Origin: Ruegeria arenilitoris
GTDB taxonomy: Bacteria; Pseudomonadota; Alphaproteobacteria; Rhodobacterales; Rhodobacteraceae
DNA length: 41,230 bases
Reading direction: 5' to 3'
NCBI RefSeq assembly: GCF_013031355.1
Contig: NZ_WPZO01000018.1
Coordinates: 1-41,230, forward strand
Shown: piece by piece, positions 30,465 to 39,360 of the stretch
Layout: every line of letters begins with the position of its first letter
Position numbering within the stretch: position 1 is the stretch's first letter
Made by a program: the position numbers and the translations under genes
Notes under the pieces: model-generated
Seen by the model: only the letters and a program-made list of their open reading frames with translations
What the model was told of the DNA's origin: nothing
The model's database searches: none

Positions 30465-31046
30465 TGAGATATACCCAGCACGGTGTGACTTCAGAACCAA
30501 TGGGCCATTTTAGACTGAACGAATACGACCGTTGCGATTTCGTTGGCTTGTCAATTTTCCATGCTTTCGAACCAGTCGAGCACCATAGTACCCCTCACCT
30601 TTGAATAGGAATTTCTGTGGGCCTATACACTAGGAGTAGAAAACAGGTGTCCGCATAGGCCAGCGCAAGCGACCGCCTTGCGCAAAAAAGCCGCCATTCG
30701 ACGTTCTCAGTCTTAGGTCAGCCCTTAGCGGTCATTCTGCAAGTACCACGTCTCTATGAAAGCGGACTTCCGGGTTTTGTCCGGCCGAGCAGGTATGGCC
30801 ACACAGCGGACCTTCGCCGCGCATGCGACACTGAACACCCCGGATGGCGGCTATGCGTAGGATGCGGACTTTGCAAAGATTGAGGGACGAGTTAAAGAGA
30901 ATCCGGTTGGGTGTTGCGCAAACCAGCGTTTGCGTCTGCTCGCATGCAATCAAGAGTGTTTGCATTGCGCAGTTGCACGATTCAATCAACATTCTGAGTG
31001 TAGAATTTTTGCTTAGGGCTCTAACGTTGAACGTCAGATCAAGCGC
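30465..31046. other. 580-bp intergenic region
   Basis: No credible gene is seen. The stretch contains degenerate copies of a GCGGACTT(T)-type motif (30756-30765 area, 30862-30874) also found at 35677 and 41132. The minus-strand open frame 30732-31088 has no ribosome binding site. Promoter of the gene at 31047 is probably near its right end. Confidence 0.45.
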
Positions 31047-31883
31047 ATGACACAATGGGTAACGATGTTTCTCGCATCGATGGATCACTCCCCGAGTGAG
31101 CAGCTAACAGGTGATCCGGATTGCTGGCATAATTCAGTTCTGATTTTGTCTGAAGGGGGCGAGCACTGGGAGCTCTCCCAAAAAATCGCACATCGCATCA
31201 ACGGCAAATCCAATCTTAGCAAATGGGCAGGCAGTAGAGATGGCTACAAGAAAAAATTTGAAAAGGAATTGGCGGCCACAATTGCAGACTTCCCTGTCTT
31301 CCTCGAAGCGATAAGCGCTCAAGAACGAGTCATAGAGGATTCTTTTAGACACATGGTTGATGAACTAGGTCTTTCGCGGTGTGTCCAGACCTCAACTAGA
31401 AACGAAAAAACCTATATGAGCTTTGGCCCTTTTCTTCGGAGGCAGTCTGGAAGAAGCGCGGAAGAACTTGAAAAAGTCTCTTTCGAGATCTCCAGAGTTC
31501 AAGCCGTTCCACTCATCTTCATCTGTCACTTTGTTCTCCGTGTGCACCAGCGCTTGCTCCAAACTCTTGGAGTGGATCGTCCACAGCTTGACTGGTTGGA
31601 CATGCAATTAATGCCCAACAAATTTCCAGGGGGCATCGACGGGCGTATGGCATTGCTGTTCAACGCGATAATGTCTCTCACCACTCCAGGGCTTATCAAA
31701 GGTAACCTGAGAATATCGACGCTAGTCAACTCAAATGGCGATGCTGGTAACGAGCTAGCTGACAATGTTGCAGGCCTGCTAAGAGACAAGATAGCAAGCG
31801 GAAATCACGAATTCTTACTTGGAATTAATGAGGCAGGGTGGGAAATCTGGGAGCCTTCTATGGCACCTATGGATAATCGATAA
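31047..31883 (+). CDS. Hypothetical protein, solitary accessory gene
   Basis: The 278-residue protein is not recognised. It is soluble and alpha/beta in character: WHNSVLILSEGGEHWELSQK, KKKFEKELAATIADFPVFLE, then AISAQERVIEDSFRHMVDEL, LDWLDMQLMPNKFPGGIDGR and ELADNVAGLLRDKIASGNHE. The last piece and scattered acidic residues are loosely like the DUF3800 RNase-H-like family, which I cannot confirm. ATG 31047 has a poor ribosome binding site; ATG 31065 or 31080 are alternatives. No partners lie within 500 bases on either side, so it may be a one-gene accessory function. Confidence 0.6.
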   Translation: MTQWVTMFLASMDHSPSEQLTGDPDCWHNSVLILSEGGEHWELSQKIAHRINGKSNLSKWAGSRDGYKKKFEKELAATIADFPVFLEAISAQERVIEDSFRHMVDELGLSRCVQTSTRNEKTYMSFGPFLRRQSGRSAEELEKVSFEISRVQAVPLIFICHFVLRVHQRLLQTLGVDRPQLDWLDMQLMPNKFPGGIDGRMALLFNAIMSLTTPGLIKGNLRISTLVNSNGDAGNELADNVAGLLRDKIASGNHEFLLGINEAGWEIWEPSMAPMDNR

Positions 31884-32474
31884 CTCCGGTCGAAAAATGG
31901 CCTATTGGCAAATAAACAATGGCTTTCATTTTCACACTACGTGCCATGGCTGTTAGCGCAGCGATAGACCGAACCTCGCTCAAGATGCTGGAGTGGCGTG
32001 CCCGCTTTGGGTTGCGAGAGGCCCAATACAATCGCGGCACACAGGTTACGAGGCTACGGCAGCTCAGGGCTCTTTCGATCTGTTGATGCCTACCGCAGAG
32101 AACGACCGCTTCGAGCCCAATACCGCCTTTGATGGCCTGGCAGCTACTCGCTAGTGCAGCGCGTCACGAGCGGTGTAAACCGGACATTGTCTGCTTGGCT
32201 TGTAGATGTCGATGAAGCGGACAAAGCCGCCTTTATATTTTTTTTGACCTTCGCTGGCGCAGCTTGACCTGGCAGTCGCAGCGCATCTTCTGTTGCGACG
32301 CCGTGCAAGTCGTCGAAGCAGTCGTTCACCGTCACCAATCTGGCCCGCCCCCCGGCGCCAAGTTGGGAGTTCTGGATGGAGCGCGAAAATGGTGCTAGGA
32401 TGCTGACAAATTTTGATGATTGTAAAAAAGAAATTTAGCCACTTTTGGCGAACCAAACCAAAGGAGGAGCCGCT
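31884..32474. other. 590-bp intergenic region before the subtilase cassette
   Basis: Short frames occur on both strands (31946-32086 plus, 32144-32338 minus) but none has both a ribosome binding site and a recognisable product. The right part from about 32340 becomes GC-rich, then passes into the AAAGGAGGAG preceding the 84-residue gene. It may contain decayed coding sequence. Confidence 0.4.
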
Positions 32475-32729
32475 ATGTATCTCGAGATGTTCTTAACATT
32501 GCGGGATGGGGTCGATCCGGCGGCGATCGAAGCCTTCTTCGCCGGGAGCGAGTTGGCGTTCCGCGAGGCAAAGGCCGGCGCCCTCCTCAGCGGCGAGGCA
32601 GATGCGTTCGAGGCAGCAGTTGGCGAAAAGATCGACCGGATCGAGGACCAGGACGCCATCGTTGTGCCCGAAAAGCTTAGCCACATAGTCAAATCAATTT
32701 TTATCATGCCGGAGGTTAATTACAATTGA
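32475..32729 (+). CDS. 84-aa free-standing prodomain-like protein, partner of the subtilase
   Basis: AAAGGAGGAG lies 4-6 bases before ATG 32475. The 84-residue acidic protein reads MYLEMFLTLRDGVDPAAIEA, then LAFREAKAGALLSGEADAFE, AAVGEKIDRIED and VVPEKLSHIVKSIFIMPEVN. Residues 36-58 match the subtilase's own N-terminal segment 82-104 (FSVAGPPEAYEELTGGK) at G, A, E, G, K and E with similar residues between, so both seem to hold the same small alpha/beta unit. Subtilase prodomains fold the protease and inhibit it; a separate copy could act in trans. It ends 36 bases before the protease gene. This homology is by eye. Confidence 0.72.
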   Translation: MYLEMFLTLRDGVDPAAIEAFFAGSELAFREAKAGALLSGEADAFEAAVGEKIDRIEDQDAIVVPEKLSHIVKSIFIMPEVNYN

Positions 32730-32765
32730 TGCGTTTTTCGACCCATTTGAGAAAGGATACTTTTC

Positions 32766-34295
32766 ATGCCGAAGAAAATAGACACCTATGTTATACCCAC
32801 CGAACGCGAAAGTGCGGCGCGACCGCCGTCGAAGATCATCGGCTATGTGTCGGTCAACTCAAAGGGCAAGACCAGCGTCTATGATGCCGGACCCATCGAC
32901 TTGGTGACTAAAAACAAGGGCTTTCATAGCACCAAGGCCGACCGCACGGCCTCTGAAAAAGCGCTTAACAAGATGGGCTTCGAAATCCTCGCCGGCAGTC
33001 GGCTGGGGTTTTCAGTCGCCGGCCCGCCTGAGGCCTATGAGGAGCTAACCGGCGGCAAGGTTTCGGCCTACGAACGCCTAGTGCTGGCCGAGGGCGGCGC
33101 GCGTCGGTATTCAACGCATCTCGACATTGTCGGCTCCAAGCAGCCGGAATGCCGCAGCCTGGGGCGGGCGAAGACCAAAACCAGTAAGATCGAAGGCGTC
33201 ATGCTGGAGGAACCGAAGTTGCTGCACGGCATCTTCCCCCCACCGATCCCGCCGAATGTCGAGGGCACCTATCTGCAGGTCCCACACGACGTTTCGTCCG
33301 CGATGGGCGCGGCTGGAGCCAATCGCGCCGGCCATGTAGGCGAAGACGTGAGGGTCGCGATGGTCGATAGTGGGCAATACGCGCACCCCTATTTCGACTT
33401 TCACTCCTACAACGTGGCCTCGGTAACAGCGATGGTTCCGGGGACTAACCCAGCTGTCGACCCCAACGGCCACGGCACCGGCGAATCGGCGAACATCTTT
33501 GCGCTTGCCCCCGGGATCGAATTGCACGCCTACCGGGCCACCAACGACCCCAGCGCGACCGAGGAAAGCCGTCTTGTCGCCGCTGCATCAGGCTTTATCG
33601 CCGCCAAAGAAGCCAACCCACAGATCCTGACTAATTCCTGGGGCAACGACACCTTCTCCTTTCCGCCCTTCGGTCCGCCGCCGCAAAGCCAGTTCTCGTT
33701 CATCGCCGAAATCGTGGATGCTGTCGAACAGGGGATATTTGTGGTTTTCTCGGCAGGCAACGGGTCGTTCAGTACCTATGCGCAAATCCCCGGCGTGTTC
33801 TCAGCCGGGGGCGTTTTCATGGAACGCGACCTCGATTTGCGCGCTTCGAACTACGCCAGTGGCTATACCTCGCCGGACGATTGGTTCCCCGGCCGGATCG
33901 TGCCTGACGCGTCCGGTCTTGTTGGCATGCTGCCGCGGGCGCAGTACATAATGCTGCCCGTGCCGGCGGGTAGCGAGCTAGACGTGGCGATGAGCAACCC
34001 CTCTTCCGACGCCCCCGGCGACGGCACCGCGGCAAATGACGGCTGGGCGCGGTTCTCCGGCACCTCGGCGGCCGCGCCACAGATTGCAGGCGCTGGCGCA
34101 TTGATACTCGGTGCGCGACCCGATCTGACTCCGGCGCAGGTGATTGAGGCGCTGAGCCAGACCGCTACGGACGTGGTCGAGGGCAGCTGCCATCCTCGCT
34201 TTGGCAACCCAGCAGGCCCTGGCCGCGACGAGGCAACCGGCTTTGGCCTAGTCAATGCCTCGGCGGCGCTGGATTACGCGCTGACGCAGTTCTAA
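32766..34295 (+). CDS. Leaderless S8 (subtilisin-like) serine peptidase
   Basis: The 509-residue protein contains the catalytic triad of subtilases: Asp201 in VRVAMVDSG, His236 in DPNGHGTGES, Ser434 in FSGTSAAAPQIAG, and Asn332 in FSAGNGSFS for the oxyanion hole. Residues 60-110 look like a prodomain-type segment. No signal peptide or transmembrane helix is present, so it is probably cytosolic or exported by an unusual route. AAAGGA lies 8 bases ahead of ATG. Codon use is strongly GC-ending against AT-richer neighbours, which suggests transfer. It forms a two-gene cassette with the 84-residue protein. Target is unknown. Confidence 0.9.
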   Translation: MPKKIDTYVIPTERESAARPPSKIIGYVSVNSKGKTSVYDAGPIDLVTKNKGFHSTKADRTASEKALNKMGFEILAGSRLGFSVAGPPEAYEELTGGKVSAYERLVLAEGGARRYSTHLDIVGSKQPECRSLGRAKTKTSKIEGVMLEEPKLLHGIFPPPIPPNVEGTYLQVPHDVSSAMGAAGANRAGHVGEDVRVAMVDSGQYAHPYFDFHSYNVASVTAMVPGTNPAVDPNGHGTGESANIFALAPGIELHAYRATNDPSATEESRLVAAASGFIAAKEANPQILTNSWGNDTFSFPPFGPPPQSQFSFIAEIVDAVEQGIFVVFSAGNGSFSTYAQIPGVFSAGGVFMERDLDLRASNYASGYTSPDDWFPGRIVPDASGLVGMLPRAQYIMLPVPAGSELDVAMSNPSSDAPGDGTAANDGWARFSGTSAAAPQIAGAGALILGARPDLTPAQVIEALSQTATDVVEGSCHPRFGNPAGPGRDEATGFGLVNASAALDYALTQF

Positions 34296-34788
34296 AGCCG
34301 GGCTTGGCGGCTCCCCGGCCTGGGTCAGAACGTCATCAATTTGCGATCCCGAGGACACCGGGGACGCCTTTATGACGGTGGAGTCCGGCGTGTCGCAGCG
34401 GTGGCGACCACGAACACCCCAGCCCGAAGGCATGCGCGCGTCGTTCTCAAATCGCGGGCCGGCGTCACGTACATCGCAAAGTTAAGCGGTGTTGCGCGCA
34501 GCTTTGTCACGCGGTCTGTCACTTGCCAAGTGCTTCTCGCTGCGCACAATTCGAATGACACCATATACAGCCGAGAATTGGCACTGGACACTTCACACTG
34601 GCAGCGATTTCTGTGCCGCGGCCGCATGCAGCAAAAAATCGAACTCACAAATTGGGTTCTCACCCGACATTCTCTGCGGCCCGCATCGATTGGTAGTTAG
34701 AGCCCTAACCTGCGTTTTCCAAGCTACTTGATCTCTGCGGGTACATGCATCCGGTAAGCGGACAAAACGGACCTTTAAAGGAAGCCGT
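34296..34788. other. 490-bp intergenic region after the subtilase
   Basis: A GC-rich inverted segment (GCCGGG ... CCCCGGC, about 34298-34318) lies right after the subtilase stop and could end transcription, though no T-run follows. The remaining open frames have no support. Nothing else is seen. Confidence 0.4.
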
Positions 34789-35529
34789 CTATAAGGAATT
34801 TGAGGTTATGCATGACACAAACGCTCGCGCGTTGTTCGACATGTCCTGCCAATGAGGAAGCAGCTTCAGGGAATAGCCGATATCAAAGTCGACCAGTGGA
34901 GATTCCATGTAGTGACGACAGCCCGGATACGGGACTGAACCGGGCTTTTTGCACGTTATCACATCGGTGATTTGACCGCTGGAATTGCGGGAAATATGCA
35001 GGTCTGTATCGCTGTAGACGTTGGTTTCTGGATCTCTGAAGGGTGGAGCATCTGACACCAGTGTTTCCAGTCCAAGTATCGAATCGACGGCGTAAAACTC
35101 AGGCACATTAGTGGCTGTATACCCACGAATGAGGGAGGCATGATGAACGGCGAGATCATCCATCGGGATATAGTCGGTCAACAGAATGCCGACATAGGGC
35201 CCCTCCTGACGTTTTGGCAAAAGCTCAGGTGGCCAAGGCGTGAAGCCCTCACCGTGAATCCGCAGGACCTGACCTCGCCGCGTCGTATTGTCCCGCAGCT
35301 TAACCCGAGGATCAAAATAACCGCTCGGAATACTAAGGCGAACTTTCTCTGCGCCAGGCTGCAACTCAAGAATAACAGTTAGATTGGTCGAGTGATCCGA
35401 AGGGCAAATGAACGGCGATGGCTCGAAAGTAGACACATCGTAGATTTCAGCGGTTGCTCGGGACGTGGCGGCTACCACACCGAGTATGCCGACGAATATC
35501 GAGATGGTCCGGAGGATTACATTCCGCAT
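34789..35529 (-). CDS. Exported hypothetical protein
   Basis: The 246-residue protein has a signal peptide (MRNVILRTISIFVGILGVVA, cleavage probably after SRATA). The mature part is strand-rich: NLTVILELQPGAEKVRLSIP, VGILLTDYIPMDDLAVHHAS and CKKPGSVPYPGCRHYMESPL, with a few Cys that may form disulfides. No family recognised. It is close to a peptidoglycan-peptidase-like gene and might be a periplasmic partner or immunity protein, which is inference only. Confidence 0.7.
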   Translation of the reverse strand: MRNVILRTISIFVGILGVVAATSRATAEIYDVSTFEPSPFICPSDHSTNLTVILELQPGAEKVRLSIPSGYFDPRVKLRDNTTRRGQVLRIHGEGFTPWPPELLPKRQEGPYVGILLTDYIPMDDLAVHHASLIRGYTATNVPEFYAVDSILGLETLVSDAPPFRDPETNVYSDTDLHISRNSSGQITDVITCKKPGSVPYPGCRHYMESPLVDFDIGYSLKLLPHWQDMSNNARAFVSCITSNSL

Positions 35530-35847
35530 CTACTCAAAGTAGAAAATACATACTGAAGATTCAAGCGTAGCGTTTCGCGTTGCTCTGGTAAACCTATGTC
35601 GCAGAAGGGCTCACAGCGGTCATCTGACGGCTTCAGTGGAACATTGAGCCAGCTCTAACGAAAGCAACGTCCGGAGTGCGGACTTTGCTGCCGTTAGCCA
35701 CCGCGCAAAGTTTTGCAAGATTGATGGTCGCGATACACAGAAACTGGACTTTGTAATGTTCGTATATGCAAAATCATTGGTATGCTGACGTCTGTCTTAG
35801 CGCTGCCATCTCGTACACATATTTATCTTGTTCTAGGCGGCGCAGGC
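35530..35847. other. 318-bp intergenic region
   Basis: No gene seen. It contains GTGCGGACTTTGCTGCCGTT (35676-35695), a copy of a degenerate motif also at 41131-41150. Confidence 0.45.
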
Positions 35848-36192
35848 TCAATTGGCCTCGACAAAGGGAATGGTCCCGTAAACCTCGACTGGTAGCTGAA
35901 AGTGAATAAAGGCAGCAATATAAGAATCCCCGTTGATCCTCGCAGAGCCAAAATTCATCCAACCGGAGTAATCAATAGCATCAACCGTAGCGTTAAAATT
36001 CAGTGACTTTGCGTCAACTCTAGACCATGTTCCCGAGAATTGTTGAGGGCCTGCACGCATAGTAAACGTGCCGTCAGTTTTGCTTGTTAGGAAGTCAACT
36101 ACTGAAAGGTCCCCAGCGTCGTTTACTAAGTTCAGGTCCTTGTTTGAAGTCAAAAGGTCTTCGAACTCTACCGAAAAATCTTCGACCGACAT
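35848..36192 (-). CDS. Hypothetical protein, beta-rich
   Basis: The 114-residue soluble protein is strand-rich: GDLSVVDFLTSKTDGTFTMR, AGPQQFSGTWSRVDAKSLNF and NATVDAIDYSGWMNFGSARI. This series of strands could form a small lipocalin-like or avidin-like barrel; no family is recognised. GGAGCG lies upstream of ATG. It is divergent from the M23 peptidase gene across 81 bases. Confidence 0.6.
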   Translation of the reverse strand: MSVEDFSVEFEDLLTSNKDLNLVNDAGDLSVVDFLTSKTDGTFTMRAGPQQFSGTWSRVDAKSLNFNATVDAIDYSGWMNFGSARINGDSYIAAFIHFQLPVEVYGTIPFVEAN

Positions 36193-36273
36193 TGCGCGCT
36201 CCGTTCTCTAAGCAATTCTAAAAATAATGTAAGATAGTACCACCAAATTTGATTCTCGGAAAAGGTTCAGACC

Positions 36274-37287
36274 ATGAAGAGACATGAGACATTTCATAAA
36301 GTTAATCCGCGGGGCACTTTCTTCCCCACTTCGCCTGAAGATACCGACGCCCAACGGGCCACTGTACTACGTTTAGGTCGGTATGGTTTCCGAGGGGGAG
36401 ACTACGTTGCTCTAGCGCGGACCGGTGCACTTAAATACGGGCCCGGAGTAGGCGATACTATCAAAAGCCTTTGGCTGCAGTCTTCCGCGCTGGGGCGCAG
36501 AGAACTCAACGAACGGCCCTACCTGTTCCGCTGGGGTGGTGAACGCATTCAATTGTGCGCACAGGACAGTTACTATTCAGACAACACTGATCCCAACGGT
36601 GACTATGGTGTAGCGATTTCTCATATTAACTCCAGGCCGCCACACTTGCGAGCTGCGGATGGCGAAAAAGACACCGGCAGTCTTGATGAAACTGAACCCT
36701 ACGAAGACGTTGTGGACATACTGACGGAGAAACTTGGCTTTGAGCACGGGTTTGAGGGTTCCGCATACATTCCATTCGCCGATCTCGACGAGGACAAATA
36801 TCCATACCAGTATCGTGGATGGTATTTGAATAACGGCTGGAAACCCGATTGGAGTCATTTCGACGGTCAGCGTCCAAGCGGTCGTCACAAAGGGATTGAT
36901 GTGTTTCTACAAAGAGGAACCAAACTACTCGCGCCAACGGCGGGGAAGCTGTACCTTAACCCATTCAAGGGCGGGCCCAACAATCCAACATTCGGAAAGT
37001 CGGCTGTAATTGAGTATACGAGAAATAGAAAAACATATTTTCTGATCTATGCCCACCTTTCGGCCGTTTCGGGCAGAAGCGGACGCCCCATTTCAAGTGG
37101 CCAGGAAGTGGGTCGTAGTGGGTGCTCTGGTAATGCGGGGGGAAACTACCCCTGCGGCGATATGGGTTCTCGAAACGACTACGGCGGCAGGTCTGATCAC
37201 GTTCACATTGAAGTCAGAGAAGGCGGGCTTGATATCAGTGCTCCCAAAATCAATCCCCTTAGCCATTTTCGTTGGAGGATTCGTTGA
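36274..37287 (+). CDS. M23-family (LytM-like) metallopeptidase without signal peptide
   Basis: The 337-residue protein ends in an M23 domain: the zinc ligands of HKGIDVF (His205, Asp209), YAHLS (His261) and DHVHIEV (His309, His311). M23 enzymes cut peptidoglycan cross-links. The first ~190 residues (VLRLGRYGFRGGDYVALART, GALKYGPGVGDTIKSLWLQS, RPYLFRWGGERIQLCAQDSY) are not recognised. There is no Sec or Tat signal, so export would need another route, as in type VI effectors or phage-derived lysins. AAAAGG lies 8 bases ahead of ATG. Neighbours are unknown small genes. Confidence 0.87.
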   Translation: MKRHETFHKVNPRGTFFPTSPEDTDAQRATVLRLGRYGFRGGDYVALARTGALKYGPGVGDTIKSLWLQSSALGRRELNERPYLFRWGGERIQLCAQDSYYSDNTDPNGDYGVAISHINSRPPHLRAADGEKDTGSLDETEPYEDVVDILTEKLGFEHGFEGSAYIPFADLDEDKYPYQYRGWYLNNGWKPDWSHFDGQRPSGRHKGIDVFLQRGTKLLAPTAGKLYLNPFKGGPNNPTFGKSAVIEYTRNRKTYFLIYAHLSAVSGRSGRPISSGQEVGRSGCSGNAGGNYPCGDMGSRNDYGGRSDHVHIEVREGGLDISAPKINPLSHFRWRIR

Positions 37288-37439
37288 GGAATCTGTCCGG
37301 GATCAGCACCTGTGGGCCTGAAAGCAATGTCTGCTTCGGGCTGAACCAGCCGAGTGCGACCGCAGCAGCCAGTTTGCACGGCAATGTCGGCTTAGGGCTC
37401 AATCTGCTTAGATCTCTTGCCTTTTGCCATACGCCAAGA

Positions 37440-38000
37440 TCAAGCAAACTTGGGCAACCGGAGTGGCTGAACAAACCCTTGAATATGCTTTGGGCGGGAA
37501 TAGTGCTCTGCAAGGTACGACAGCACACGCCAGTTTAAATCGACTGCCCATCTTGTCTTGGCATTTGTGAACACACGATCCTCGTCGCGGTGAACGTTCG
37601 GAATGTTCACGTGCAACTGGATATGGATTTTGTTCCGGTATTTTCGGAGCGTGTGCAGGTCGTCATAAATGTCCGCCCCCATCCCATCTAAGATGTGATA
37701 TTTTCGCAGGTTGTCGATGACCACGGCAAATTTGTCGATTTGCTTTTCTTCAATCTCTTGCCGATCTTCTTCCGACACATTCGGGACGCCTTCGAGATTA
37801 TAGTTTTGAGCCCGGTAGAAGATTTGAATGGCCGCGACCTCAATCAATGAGGCAGCTTGAAGAAGAATAGGCTTGTTGAACTTACTGTCTTCGTTCGCTT
37901 CTACCAAGTCACACAGAAGCTGAGAGTTGTAACCAGCATTGTCGCCAGCTTTGAAATCCCCGAAGATGCTACATTCGAGTTCGTCTAATTCAAAAGTCAT
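37440..38000 (-). CDS. HEPN-like protein, second gene of an operon
   Basis: The 186-residue helical protein has DDLHTLRKYRNKIHIQLHV (residues 113-131). R119-x6-H126 with an R-N pair (122-123) fits the HEPN motif R-(x4-6)-H found in RNases of toxin-antitoxin and phage-defence systems. The rest is long helices, including ILLQAASLIEVAAIQIFYRA and EDRQEIEEKQIDKFAVVIDN. I chose ATG 38000; TTG 38003 is the alternative. It begins 4 bases after the stop of the upstream 220-residue gene, so both are one operon. RNase activity is inferred from the motif only. Confidence 0.72.
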   Translation of the reverse strand: MTFELDELECSIFGDFKAGDNAGYNSQLLCDLVEANEDSKFNKPILLQAASLIEVAAIQIFYRAQNYNLEGVPNVSEEDRQEIEEKQIDKFAVVIDNLRKYHILDGMGADIYDDLHTLRKYRNKIHIQLHVNIPNVHRDEDRVFTNAKTRWAVDLNWRVLSYLAEHYSRPKHIQGFVQPLRLPKFA

Positions 38001-38004
38001 CAAT

Positions 38005-38667
38005 TCAATCCATTTTCAAAGGGCCAAACATTCCGCTTTCGACCATCGCCATGTAGGCTTTTTTCATGGCCAACGCCGTTTCTTGATCGACAAAGAGCGA
38101 GGACCGACTTCCATGTGGTTCTCCCAGTAAGTATGGGCGCATAACCTCCCACCGTTCTGCACGCTCAGCCCAACGCCAACACGGTAGCTCCTGCTCAAGC
38201 ATCAATGGAACGGCGAGCTTCTTTGGTATTTGCTTGCCGGGATTCAGCGGTTCGGGCCATTCACATTTGACGAGGACGGGCTTTGCCCCGTTCGCGTAGA
38301 ACGCCACGTCCAATTCCTCTGCAGTAATGCTTGCGCAGTGGTGGTTAATCTCGAACGCAGAGTCGATTACCTGTTCCGCCCCGCCGTATGGGCACGTGAC
38401 AAACCCGTGTGCAAAGTACCGGGTATGATCGAGCCCCCTATATCCAGTCCTTTCATTTGGTTCGGTTTCTGGATTGCGACTATTGTGTTTAGATACAAGA
38501 GGGTGCCAGGTGGGGTAACCCTCGACGGCTGGACCTATTTCATCGACAATATCCAGCAATGCCTCCTCACTCTCGGCTCTTACTTCTGGTGAAAACGTCA
38601 CCGGAACCAAGTATTTCTTTGTTCTTTCGTATGCGTTCGCCGCCGCCTCATCCGCTCTAAATGCCAT
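38005..38667 (-). CDS. Hypothetical protein, first gene of the HEPN-like operon
   Basis: The 220-residue soluble protein is not recognised. It contains VEGYPTWHPLVSKHNSRNPE, then YRGLDHTRYFAHGFVTCPYG, GAEQVIDSAFEINHHCASIT, and a Trp-rich piece ELPCWRWAERAERWEVMRPY. ATG 38667 has AGGA 8 bases ahead; the longer reading from 38697 is less likely. Its place directly before a HEPN-like gene suggests an antitoxin, sensor or co-factor. A separate enzyme cannot be excluded: the His and Asp clusters (NHHCAS, GLDHTRYF) could be a metal site. Confidence 0.68.
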   Translation of the reverse strand: MAFRADEAAANAYERTKKYLVPVTFSPEVRAESEEALLDIVDEIGPAVEGYPTWHPLVSKHNSRNPETEPNERTGYRGLDHTRYFAHGFVTCPYGGAEQVIDSAFEINHHCASITAEELDVAFYANGAKPVLVKCEWPEPLNPGKQIPKKLAVPLMLEQELPCWRWAERAERWEVMRPYLLGEPHGSRSSLFVDQETALAMKKAYMAMVESGMFGPLKMD

Positions 38668-39360
38668 AGTCACGATCCTATTCTTGCGCCTGAGCACTTA
38701 AATAACTATCCGCGCATGAAAATACAATATCATGCGTAGTATTATTCTTTAACGCGTAAGAATGAGAATTAACGAGAAGAGCGCCGATGACGGCTCGAAG
38801 CGAAAATATCAATCATTTTCAGTGCCTTCCACCTTTATCTCCGGTTGCAGCGCCAACCGAGCAGCATCGAAAATCAATTCGAGCGCAACCAGTGGGCTGA
38901 CCCAGCGTTCGAAATTGGAGATCGGCTTGCCAGCATTGCTCGGAATGTTCTTGATCGTGACCCTTCTGTCAGCTCTTCTGATCAATCCAAGAATGCCGAT
39001 GCTGAGCAGGCTGCTGGAGCCTTGGCTATCGAGGTAGCTGCTTCCACATGCAACAGACTTTGCGAAGCCGCGCACGCCACCCTACGAGAAACTGCCGCTG
39101 AACTCCTCTGAGGGCTTTGGTCTTAGCCTGCCTAGAAAATCCAGCGTCCGGTTTCTGCGGTTCTCGACGTGCTGCGCTGGCAAAATCAATCTTGCTTGCG
39201 GAGGTCCGCAAAGGGCTCAAACCACTATTTGAATCCACTGCAGAGAATGGCTGCTCCGAGCTCACTCCACCGAATGCTGCATGGGCAACGAATGGCTGTT
39301 CACCGGCTGCCAAGGACGGATAGTCATCGGTAGTGACAACCCACGGCAATCGTTCCGAGA
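38668..39360. other. 690-bp intergenic region
   Basis: Two opposing open frames of ~88 codons (38809-39075 minus, 38845-39111 plus) overlap, so at most one can be real; neither has a clear ribosome binding site or family match. The rest is low-information sequence with GCGGAGGTCCGC-type fragments (near 39198) common in roseobacter intergenic DNA. Confidence 0.4.

Noticed and set aside
31946..32086. 46-codon plus-strand frame
   Set aside because: No ribosome binding site and no recognisable product; noted only as possible debris.
38809..39111. Overlapping minus and plus frames of ~88 codons; the minus one briefly looked STAS-like
   Set aside because: The SSYLDSQGSSSLLSIGILGL piece lacks the rest of a STAS domain, and no start signal exists.
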